Shown here piece after piece: positions 50,672-58,273 of a stretch of 64,000 nt of DNA. The notes under the pieces were generated by a model. The model did no database searches. It worked only from the letters and a program-made list of their open reading frames with translations, and was not told the DNA's origin. Position 1 is the stretch's first letter. Each line of letters starts with the position of its first letter. The DNA is from Rhodospirillaceae bacterium (GTDB lineage Bacteria > Pseudomonadota > Alphaproteobacteria > Thalassobaculales > Thalassobaculaceae): the NCBI GenBank assembly GCA_018401495.1, contig JAGYJX010000004.1:1-64000 (forward strand), read 5' to 3'. The translations under genes were made by a program, and so were the position numbers.

Positions 50672-50785
50672 CTACAGTGAGGCAGTCACCACGCGGACGG
50701 ACGCTGATCGACGCGCAGCCTGAAGAGCCGCCGCTTGGGTGCAACGGCGTCGGCGTCGGTCAAAGAGGTGCTGGTTCCCGATCAT
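50672..50785 (-). CDS. Candidate argC leader peptide, Arg-rich
   Basis: A 37-codon reading frame starting ATG 50785 and ending TAG, 98 bp before argC. It encodes MIGNQHLFDRRRRRC and then more Arg, 8 of 37 residues; codons 10-14 (50758-50744) are CGA CGC CGA CGC CGT. Its stop lies about 50 bases before the hairpin and U-tract described separately. Ribosome stalling at scarce arginyl-tRNA could expose the alternative fold and raise argC expression. GC-rich DNA often yields Arg codons by chance, so this is a candidate. Confidence 0.45.
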   Translation of the reverse strand: MIGNQHLFDRRRRRCTQAAALQAARRSASVRVVTASL

Positions 50786-50793
50786 CACCGTCG

Positions 50794-50822
50794 ACCCTGT
50801 CGCCAGCCACATTGGCCGTCAA
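50794..50822 (-). promoter_or_regulatory. Possible promoter of the argC leader
   Basis: On the minus strand TTGACG and CAGGGT are separated by 17 bp, and the leader ATG at 50785 follows the -10 by eight bases, so the leader peptide would be translated from a leaderless or nearly leaderless RNA. Confidence 0.4.
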
Positions 50823-50877
50823 GCGGAATGTCCCCTGGCACCCGGAGCGGCACTTGGGTTCGGCTGTCGAGAGGGTG

Positions 50878-52236
50878 TCAGTCCGGGCGTTCGAGGCCGA
50901 CCGCCGCCAGGGCCTCGGTCTGCCGGGCTTCCATGGCGTCGGCCTCGAAGTTCTCGATCAGGTCGTGGAACAGCCGGTGCCAGTTGACCTCGGCCTTGAG
51001 GTGCATGAACACCGACCCGAGGCCGAGGGCGGCGCGGTCGACCAGCACGAACTCGCGCGGCGGGCGGACGCCGTTCAGGCGCCGCAGCTCGGAGTGCACC
51101 TTCTCCGCGATCTCGCGGCCGTACAGGCCGCTGCCGCTCTCCTGGATGCGGCGGGTGCGGTCCTCCAGCAGCGGTCCGTACAGGAAGCGCGCCCACAGGT
51201 TCAGGACGTCGATGGTCTCGCGGTCGAGGTCGTTGAAGCCCCAGCTCTCGTAGGCGTGGACCGCCAGCTGCTCGTCGTCGTCGCGCAGCGCCCGGTACAG
51301 GTCGATCACGCCCTTCACGAACGACTTCGGGAAGATCCGGATGCAGCCGAAGTCCAGCAGGTTGACCGAGCCGTCCTCGCGCACCGTGTAGTTGCCGAGG
51401 TGCGGGTCACCGTGGATCACGCCGTAGTAGTAGAACGGCACGTACCAGGCGCGGAACATGGTCAGCGCGAAGGCGTTGCGCAGTTCCAGCGGCGGCTCGC
51501 CCTCCAGGAACTTCATCAGCGGCGTGCCGTCGAGCCAGGTCATGGTGATCAGCCGGGCGGTCGACAGCTCCGGCACCACGTCGGGCACGAACACCCCCGG
51601 CTCGTCGGCCAGCATCCGGCGGTACAGCGCCATGTGCCGGGCCTCGCGCTCGTAATCCAGCTCCTCGCGCAGCCGGGCCGACAGTTCGGCGTGGATCTGG
51701 CTGGTGTCGATCGCCTTGTCATAGCGCCGGTAGATCGAGAAGATCCAGTCGAGCTGCCGCAGGTCGGCCTCGACCGCCGAGGACATGTCCGGATACTGCA
51801 GCTTGGCGGCCAGCCGGGTGCCGTCGGCCAGACGGGCGCGGTGGACCTGGCCGAGCGAGGCGGCCGACGCGGCCTCGTGCTCGAACTCGCCGAATTTCTT
51901 CTGCCAGCCGGGACCGAGCTCGGTGGTCATCCGGCGCTTGACGAACGGCCAGCCCATGGCCGGCGCGTCCGACTGCAGGTGGCTGAGCTCCTGCACGTAC
52001 TCCTTCGGCAGCGCGTCGGGGACCGTCGACAGGATCTGCGCCACCTTCATCAGCGGGCCCTTCAGGCCGCCGAGCGCGACCCGCAGTTCCGAGGCGTGCG
52101 CGCCCTTGTCCAGGTTCCAGCCGAGATAGCGCTCGCCGGCGACGCGGGCGGCGAGGCCGCCGACGGCGCCGCTGACGCGGGCGTAGCGGCGCATGCGGCC
52201 GCCGAGGGAGTTGCGTTCGGTGTCCATGTCGCTCAT
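50878..52236 (-). CDS. AarF/ABC1/UbiB family kinase-like protein
   Basis: A 452-residue member of the ABC1 atypical kinase/ATPase family, relatives of which support ubiquinone biosynthesis. The N-terminal family motif appears as GPLMKVAQILSTVPDALP (the KxGQ position reads KVAQ), Lys in AAKLQYP, and the kinase-like loop GVIHGDPHLGN followed by LLDFGC. No transmembrane helices at the C terminus. It resembles the COQ8-like group of alphaproteobacteria, while the ubiB of the ubiquinone operon would be elsewhere. ATG 52236 is tentative; 52227 is possible. Confidence 0.85.
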   Translation of the reverse strand: MSDMDTERNSLGGRMRRYARVSGAVGGLAARVAGERYLGWNLDKGAHASELRVALGGLKGPLMKVAQILSTVPDALPKEYVQELSHLQSDAPAMGWPFVKRRMTTELGPGWQKKFGEFEHEAASAASLGQVHRARLADGTRLAAKLQYPDMSSAVEADLRQLDWIFSIYRRYDKAIDTSQIHAELSARLREELDYEREARHMALYRRMLADEPGVFVPDVVPELSTARLITMTWLDGTPLMKFLEGEPPLELRNAFALTMFRAWYVPFYYYGVIHGDPHLGNYTVREDGSVNLLDFGCIRIFPKSFVKGVIDLYRALRDDDEQLAVHAYESWGFNDLDRETIDVLNLWARFLYGPLLEDRTRRIQESGSGLYGREIAEKVHSELRRLNGVRPPREFVLVDRAALGLGSVFMHLKAEVNWHRLFHDLIENFEADAMEARQTEALAAVGLERPD

Positions 52237-52369
52237 GCGCCGAGAGATGGGGGGTCGTTCGCCCTGCGACCAGGGGTGCGGACGGCGTGTCACACCGAAA
52301 GCGGGGTGTCCAGCGTCGTCAACCGGCGCCCGATGCCGCCGACCCGCCGCCGAACCGGCCGGCGCCGCT

Positions 52370-53170
52370 TCACCGAGAGAAGATGATGTTGCCGATCAAA
52401 GCGTTGCCGCCGGTGGTCTTCTGCAGCAGCTTCTCGTAGGTCGCCTCGTCCCGGCGGAACCCGGCGGCCTCGATGACCGCCATGGTGTCCCGGTGCAATT
52501 GGCTCTTCAGGTCGAGCTCGATGAGCACGCTGCGCAGGCGCGGATCGGCGAGCAGGCGCGCCGCGCCGTCGATGATGGCGTGCTCCAGACCGTCGACGTC
52601 GATCTTGATGTGGGTCGGGCATGGCAGGCCGTCGTCGTGCACCAGCGCGTCCAGCGTGCGGGTCACCACACCCTGCGGGAACTGCGCGGTGTGCGGCGCG
52701 CCCGGCGCCGCCCGGGCGACGTTCACCTGGTGCCCGCTGGTGGCGGTCTCGAGCGAGCTGAGCATGATCTCGCCCAGCCCCGGCATGTCGGAGATGCCGA
52801 GGCAGTACGCCTTCACCCGCTGACCGAGGTTGTTGTCGAAGATGTTGCCGCAGAGTGTGGCGTAGCTGGCTGCCTCGGGCTCGAAGGCGTAGACCGTGGC
52901 GTCCTGGGTGGCGGCGGCCCAGATCGTGTACAGGCCCATGTTGGCGCCGACGTCGTACAGCACGGTGGCGGCGTCCATCGCGGCGATCCACGCGACGGTC
53001 TCCGGCTCCTTCGAGTACAGCGACACCACCCGCAGGGTCGCCACCCGCGAGGGCGTGCGGAACAGCACCTTGCGGCCGTTGCCGTCGATGGTGATGCGCG
53101 GAAGCTTCTGGGCGTAGTCCTCGGCGGTCTTGATGTGCGCCCGCACCTGTTCGGCCATCCCATCCGACAT
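52370..53170 (-). CDS. FkbM family methyltransferase
   Basis: A 266-residue SAM-dependent O-methyltransferase of the FkbM family. Motif I VLYDVGANMGLYTIWAA, motif II VYAFEPEAASYATL and the family segment THIKIDVDGLEHAIIDGA are clear. FkbM enzymes methylate sugars or polyketide hydroxyls; no biosynthetic cluster is nearby. ATG 53170 has GGGGAGG six bases upstream. 19 bp downstream of a 2-oxoglutarate oxygenase gene, so likely co-transcribed. Confidence 0.9.
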   Translation of the reverse strand: MSDGMAEQVRAHIKTAEDYAQKLPRITIDGNGRKVLFRTPSRVATLRVVSLYSKEPETVAWIAAMDAATVLYDVGANMGLYTIWAAATQDATVYAFEPEAASYATLCGNIFDNNLGQRVKAYCLGISDMPGLGEIMLSSLETATSGHQVNVARAAPGAPHTAQFPQGVVTRTLDALVHDDGLPCPTHIKIDVDGLEHAIIDGAARLLADPRLRSVLIELDLKSQLHRDTMAVIEAAGFRRDEATYEKLLQKTTGGNALIGNIIFSR

Positions 53171-53189
53171 TCCGTCCTCCCCTGGCCGG

Positions 53190-53915
53190 TCAGGCCGCTG
53201 TGTTCCGGTTCACCTGGAACTGGATCAACCGCCGCGACGTCCCCGCCGCGACCGCCTCGACGCCGTGGAACGTGTTGTTCCCTGGCGGGAAGATCAGCGC
53301 CGTGTTGGCCCGGTACGGGACGGTCCTGACGAGCCCCAGCATGTCCCGGGAGAACCGGGCGTTGTCGGCGAACTTGAGGGTCAGGCCCTTCGGGTTCTCG
53401 ATGGTGTACAGCGACGTCCCGAGCGCTTCGTCGGCGCCGGGCTCGGCCAGGTAGATCAGCACCGTGACCAGCTTGTTGTGGGTGTCTGTGTGCGGCTTGA
53501 GGGCATAGCCGGTCCGGTCTTCGATCATCTCGATGGCGCAGGTGGTCGCTACACGCCCGGGGCCGTGGCGCCGGGCGATGTCGTCGGCGAATTTCTGGGT
53601 CAGCAGTTCGACCAGCCTCGGCTCGGTCAGCGTGCCCCACAATAGCTCGAGGCAGGGCGCCGTCAGCGCCGCAAGGTCGTCCGGGCCGTTGATCTTGAGA
53701 ACGAAGCGGCGGGTCTCCGAGATTTCCGAGGTCCCGCTCGCCTGGTTCCGCTGCGCGAGGTTCGCGCTGTAGTCCTCGGTGGTCAGCGCGCGGTAGAGGT
53801 CGGGGTGCAGGAAGTCGTCGAGGATCAGATGCCGGAACGGCCAGACCTTCGGCAGCGCGTTGATGACCGCGTAGAACGAATGCCACATGAATTCCGACGA
53901 GACCGTGCCGGTCAT
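53190..53915 (-). CDS. 2-oxoglutarate/Fe(II)-dependent oxygenase family protein
   Basis: A 241-residue double-stranded beta-helix protein. Iron ligands are likely the His-Asp pair in LKPHTDTHNKLVTVLIYL and the His in NNTFHGVEAV, and the oxoglutarate-binding Arg is in SRRLIQFQV. Similar to small prolyl/carbohydrate hydroxylase-like proteins encoded beside FkbM or glycosyl genes. Substrate unknown. Paired with the FkbM gene. Confidence 0.82.
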   Translation of the reverse strand: MTGTVSSEFMWHSFYAVINALPKVWPFRHLILDDFLHPDLYRALTTEDYSANLAQRNQASGTSEISETRRFVLKINGPDDLAALTAPCLELLWGTLTEPRLVELLTQKFADDIARRHGPGRVATTCAIEMIEDRTGYALKPHTDTHNKLVTVLIYLAEPGADEALGTSLYTIENPKGLTLKFADNARFSRDMLGLVRTVPYRANTALIFPPGNNTFHGVEAVAAGTSRRLIQFQVNRNTAA

Positions 53916-54035
53916 TATCCAGGTCCCCTGCGATTGACGGCTGCCTGCCCCGGCAGCGACCCATGAACGCGGCGGGCCGCCCTGCTACTGTCGTCCGTGG
54001 GTCCGGTGGGCGCAAGCGTCACGGGTAACGTGGCG

Positions 54036-55442
54036 CTACAGCATCACCCCGGGGTTCAGCACGGCGTCAGGGTCGAGCGCCGCCTTCAGCCGGCGCATCA
54101 GGTCGAGATCGAGCGCCGGCTTCGCCCGGCGGGCGGCGGCCACCTTGCTGCGGCCGAGGCCGTGCTCGGCGGCGATCGAGCCGCCGAGCGCCACCGCCGT
54201 GTCCTCGATGGCGGCGACGAGGTCGGGCCAGCGCGCCATGAAGGCGGCGGGATCGGTGCCCGGCGGCGGGTTCAGGTTGAAGTGGATGTTGCCGTCGCCG
54301 AGATGGCCGAACGGGATCGGCACGCAGTCCGGCACGATCGCCCGCGCCGCCGCCTCGGCGTCGCGGATGAAGCGCGGGATCGCCGGCACCGGCACCGCGG
54401 TATCGTTCTTGAGGTTGCCCGGTGCCTCGACCTGCGCCACCGCCAGCCCTTCGCGGAGCGCCCAGAGCGCCGCGCGCTGCGCGCCGGAGGTCGCCACCAC
54501 GGCGTCGGTCGCCTCGCCGGCGGCAAGGCCGTCGCCGACCGTCGCCTCCAGCGCTCCGGCGAGGTCGATGAACCGGCTGGAGCCGGCCAGCTCGACCAGC
54601 ACCTGCCAGCCGTGCCGGCGGTCGAACGGCTCGCGGCCGGCGCCGGCTCGCGCGAAGTGCAGGTCGAGGCCGGCGCGCGGGATGAGTTCGGCCGCCGACA
54701 ACACCTCGCCGGCCTCCGACCGCAGCCGGGCGAGCAGCGCCACGGCCGCAGCCGGATCGGCGACCGCGACCAGCGCGGTGGCGAAGGTTCGCGGCAGCGG
54801 GTGCAGCCTCAGCACCGCCGCCGTGACGATGCCGAGCGTGCCCTCGGTGCCGATGAACAGCTGCTTGAGGTCGGTGCCGGCATTGTCCTTGGCGAGCGCC
54901 CTGAGCCCGTTCCACACCCGCCCGTCGGCCAGCACCACCTCCAGGCCGAGCACCAGCGACCGCGCCATGCCGTAGCGCAGCACGTTGTTGCCGCCGGCGT
55001 TGGTGGCGACGTTGCCGCCGATCCGCGACGACAGGCCGCCGTGGTGCAGCGCCAGCAGCCGGTCGTGGCTCTCGGCCGCCGCGCGGGCGTCGGCGAGCGT
55101 CACCCCGGCCTCGACGACCATCGAGTTGCCCATGGTGTCGACGGCGCGGATCCGGGTCAGCCGCTCGGTCGACAGCACCACCGCCGAGCCGTCGGTGGGC
55201 GGGGTGGCGCCGCCGCAGAACCCGGTGTTGCCGCCTTGCGGCACAACCGCGACACCGGCGTCGGCGCACAACCGCACCGCCGCCGCGACCGCCGCCGTCG
55301 AGCCGGGCCGCAGTATCGCCAGCGCCTGGCCGGTGCGGGTCCTCAGCAGGTCGGTCTCGTAGCCGGCGCGGTCGGCCGCGTCGGTCAGGACCGCATCGTC
55401 GCCAAGCACGGCGCGCAGGGTCGAGAGGAGAGGGGCGTTCAT
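54036..55442 (-). CDS. FAD-linked oxidase (D-2-hydroxyacid dehydrogenase-like)
   Basis: A 468-residue VAO-type flavoenzyme. FAD-binding PQGGNTGFCGGATP and HHGGLSSRIGGNVATNAGG in the N half; C-terminal cap with GHLGDGNIHFNLN and AAEHGLGRSKVAA and the end LDPDAVLNPGVML, as in D-2-hydroxyglutarate and D-lactate dehydrogenases. The metal/substrate His residues are kept, so activity is expected on a D-2-hydroxy acid. Soluble. Alone upstream of the 2OG oxygenase gene by 120 bp. Confidence 0.9.
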   Translation of the reverse strand: MNAPLLSTLRAVLGDDAVLTDAADRAGYETDLLRTRTGQALAILRPGSTAAVAAAVRLCADAGVAVVPQGGNTGFCGGATPPTDGSAVVLSTERLTRIRAVDTMGNSMVVEAGVTLADARAAAESHDRLLALHHGGLSSRIGGNVATNAGGNNVLRYGMARSLVLGLEVVLADGRVWNGLRALAKDNAGTDLKQLFIGTEGTLGIVTAAVLRLHPLPRTFATALVAVADPAAAVALLARLRSEAGEVLSAAELIPRAGLDLHFARAGAGREPFDRRHGWQVLVELAGSSRFIDLAGALEATVGDGLAAGEATDAVVATSGAQRAALWALREGLAVAQVEAPGNLKNDTAVPVPAIPRFIRDAEAAARAIVPDCVPIPFGHLGDGNIHFNLNPPPGTDPAAFMARWPDLVAAIEDTAVALGGSIAAEHGLGRSKVAAARRAKPALDLDLMRRLKAALDPDAVLNPGVML

Positions 55443-55508
55443 CGTCCGATCAGAGGAGCCCCCTGGTCTGCCGTCAACGGTTTCCGCCGCGCGACGCGGC
55501 GGGAGCGG

Positions 55509-56240
55509 CTACTCGACCAGGAAGAACTCGATCGTCGACACGACGCGCACGCTCTTCTCGATCTCGGCGTCGGGATTGCCGCCGGCGACGCCGTCGCGCG
55601 GCCCGATCGTGAACACGCCCTGGCTGGCCTGGCGTATGGCGCCGACGCTGCTGCCGCTGTCGGCCGCGAACTGCTCGGCGCCGGCCCGTGCCGCCCGGGT
55701 GGCCTCGGCGATCATGGCCGGCTTGACGTCGTTCAGGCCGGTGAACGCGTAGCTGGGACCCCCGCTGTCGCCGAACACCACGCCGAGCTTGACCAACTCG
55801 CCGGACCGGGCGCTGGCGGCGCGGACCTTCTGGACCTCCTCGGTCCGCACCGTCAGCGTCTGGGCGATGATGTAGCGCGACTGGTCGGCGCCCTCCGGCC
55901 GGTACGCCTGCGCCAGCAGGTCGTTGACCTCGACCCGGCCGCGCTCCAGCGTCTCCTGGGCGAGGCCCTCGCCGACCAGGAACACGGTCAGCGCGTCGAC
56001 CGACTGGTCGACCTTGGCCTGGACCGCGCCGAGATCGTTGCCGGTGGCGGTGACGCGGATCGGCCACACCGCCAGGTCCGCCGTCACGTTTCGCTCCGCC
56101 AGTCCCTTCACGGTCACGTATCGGTCGGTCGAGCGGCCCATCCGGAAGCCGTCGCCGATGAACTTTCCGGCGGCGGCGAGGCCGACGGCCACCAGGATGG
56201 CGGCGACCAGGGTGGTGATGTGTCGAAGCTGATCCGGCAT
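55509..56240 (-). CDS. SIMPL domain (DUF541) protein
   Basis: A 243-residue protein with an N-terminal signal anchor (9-29) and a SIMPL domain: VTVKGLAERNVTADLAVWPI, RYIIAQTLTVRTEEVQKV and RASQGVFTIGP. SIMPL proteins are periplasmic, assemble into rings or tubes in some species, and lack an agreed enzymatic function. 104 bp downstream of the epimerase gene on the same strand. Confidence 0.85.
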   Translation of the reverse strand: MPDQLRHITTLVAAILVAVGLAAAGKFIGDGFRMGRSTDRYVTVKGLAERNVTADLAVWPIRVTATGNDLGAVQAKVDQSVDALTVFLVGEGLAQETLERGRVEVNDLLAQAYRPEGADQSRYIIAQTLTVRTEEVQKVRAASARSGELVKLGVVFGDSGGPSYAFTGLNDVKPAMIAEATRAARAGAEQFAADSGSSVGAIRQASQGVFTIGPRDGVAGGNPDAEIEKSVRVVSTIEFFLVE

Positions 56241-56344
56241 GGCTGGGTTCCGTTCTGGACGCGGGCCGCCCTTCGAGGCGCGTCATCATACCCCGCGGAT
56301 CGCGGCGTCGGCGAGTCGCGACGGGGGCGGACCGGGGCGGGCGC

Positions 56345-57332
56345 CTACATCCCGTGGTAGCGTTTGAACCAGTCAACGAAACGCGGGATGCCGACCTCGA
56401 TCGGGGTGGTCGGCTGGTAGCCGAGGTCGCGGCGGCTGGCGTCGATGTCGGCGTAGGTCTCCAGGACATCGCCCGGCTGCATCGGCTTCATGACCAGTTC
56501 GGCCCGTCGATCGCAGGCGCCCTCGATCACCCGGATGTAGTCGAGCAGGGCGACCGGGGTGTTGTTGCCGAGGTTGTAGACCGCGACCGGCGGCCCTTCG
56601 TCGCTTCCCGATGGGGGGCGGTCGAGGGCGGCGACGACACCGGCCACGATGTCGTCGACATAGGTGAAGTCGCGGCGCATCTGGCCGTGGTTGAACACCT
56701 CGATCGGCCGGCCGTTCAGGATCCGGTCGGTGAACAGCCAGGGCGACATGTCGGGGCGGCCCCAGGGGCCGTAGACCGTGAAGAACCGGAGCCCGGTGGT
56801 CGGGATGCCATAGAGGCTGGCGTAGCTGTAGCTCATCACCTCGTTGGATTTCTTGGTCGCCCCGTAGAACGACATCGGCCGGTCGACCCGGTCGTCGACC
56901 GAGAACGGCACCTCGCGGTTGGCGCCGTAGACCGACGACGAACTGGCGTAGACCAGATGGCGCAGGCCGCGGGCGACGCGGCCGCGCGCCATCTCCAGCA
57001 TGACCAGGTGACCCATCAGATTGGCCTGCAGGTAGTCGAAGGGCTGCTCGATCGAGTAGCGCACCCCGGCCTGGGCGCCGAGGTGGACGATGCGGTCGAT
57101 GTCGGGGTGCGCTGCGTCGAACGCCGCCATGGCGGCGCGGTCGGAGAAGTCGACGCGGTGGAACGCGAAGCCGTTTCGGCCCTCGAGTCTCGGCCAGACG
57201 GGCGTGCTTGAGGCGGGGGTCGTAGTAGTCGTTCAGGTTGTCGATGCCGACCACCCTGTCGCCGCGATCAAGCAGGGCTTTCGTGACGTGCATGCCGATG
57301 AACCCGGCTGCCCCGGTAACCAGAACAGTCAT
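56345..57332 (-). CDS. NAD-dependent sugar epimerase, UDP-glucuronate 4-epimerase-like (one frame break)
   Basis: Extended short-chain dehydrogenase of about 328 residues. NAD-binding [14 protein letters not shown], catalytic [10 protein letters not shown] (Tyr and Lys) preceded by [11 protein letters not shown], and the substrate segment [27 protein letters not shown] typical of UDP-glucuronate 4-epimerases. The frame shifts near 57193, after KHARLAE (extra base, restoring [14 protein letters not shown]). It would act in surface polysaccharide precursor supply. The symbols used for such genes vary, so none is given. Confidence 0.88.
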
Positions 57333-57471
57333 GCAACCCACCCCTTCGCCGTGCGTCCGCGCTACGGAATAAGTGCTTAGCGGCGGCGGGCGTTCCCGTC
57401 GAGACGTCTCGATGCGGCGAAAAAGGTAACTAATTACCTTGACCAGGACCCGTTCGGTCGCGCCGGGCCGG

Positions 57472-57954
57472 TCACAGCCCGGCCACGATCTCGGCCAGTT
57501 GGTCCGCGCACTGGGCCCAACCTTCGTGGAACCCCATCTTCTCGTGCGCGTCGCAGTCCTCCGTCGACCAGTGACTGACGCGAGCGGTGTAGCGGGTGCT
57601 GCCGCCGAGATCTTCGAAGGTCAGCTCCAGCGTCATGAAGGGCTTCTCCGACGGCACCCACGCCTCGACGTAGGCGTCGGTGGTGACCAGCCGGCGGTTC
57701 GTCTCGACCTCCAGGTAGATCCCCGGGCACGGAATCTCGGTGCCGTCGGGTCCGCGCATGACGATGAGGCACCGACCGCCGGGACGGACGTCCAGTTCGG
57801 CGACCGGCGTGGTGTAGGGACGCGGCGCGAACCACCGCTTCAGCACTTCGGGGTCGGTCCAGGCCTGGAACAGCTTGTCCGGGGAGACGTCGTACAGTCG
57901 GGTGAGGGTGAGTTCGCGGTCGGCGGTGCGGGCGGTCTCGGTCCTGGCGGTCAT
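57472..57954 (-). CDS. SRPBCC/AHSA1 domain protein
   Basis: A 160-residue START-like protein of the AHSA1 group: [20 protein letters not shown], then [20 protein letters not shown] and [13 protein letters not shown], and a C-terminal [16 protein letters not shown]. Binds a hydrophobic ligand by family analogy; function unknown. ATG 57954. Divergent from the indolepyruvate oxidoreductase gene. Confidence 0.88.
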   Translation of the reverse strand: MTARTETARTADRELTLTRLYDVSPDKLFQAWTDPEVLKRWFAPRPYTTPVAELDVRPGGRCLIVMRGPDGTEIPCPGIYLEVETNRRLVTTDAYVEAWVPSEKPFMTLELTFEDLGGSTRYTARVSHWSTEDCDAHEKMGFHEGWAQCADQLAEIVAGL

Positions 57955-58273
57955 GGCAGGGGCTCCGGGATGGGGGATGGCGATTCGTTCCGAGGACGGC
58001 CGGGATCGGCGCGATCCGACATCGCCCCGGAGATTGTTTTCGTGAGCAGGATGCGTCCGCGCCCCAGCCATGCCGGACCCGCAGCACCGCAATGCGCTCT
58101 CGGCAACGGCGGGAAGGCGAAAGCGTTTGCCTGCGTGGACCGCTCGACGCAGGCTGCGGCTTCTGCGTCGACGCGGCCGGCGGTTGTTGGTTCGGTCAAG
58201 GACGCTTACCTTATTTTCCGCCGCCCCCGACCCTACATCGTGGCGAGAAGCGGGGGCCGGGAGGCAGAGAACG
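57955..58273. other. Divergent intergenic region with inverted repeat
   Basis: 319 bp without a gene. An 8-bp inverted repeat, GCCTGCGT (58129-58136) and ACGCAGGC (58147-58154), lies in the middle. An AT-rich CTTACCTTATTTT stretch near 58206-58218 could be part of a promoter for the rightward gene, with no clear -35 assignment. No intergenic repeat copy. Confidence 0.45.

Noticed and set aside
53997..56360. A 787-codon plus-strand open frame across the FAD oxidase and SIMPL genes
   Set aside because: Antisense shadow with no domain features; the minus-strand genes carry clear motifs.
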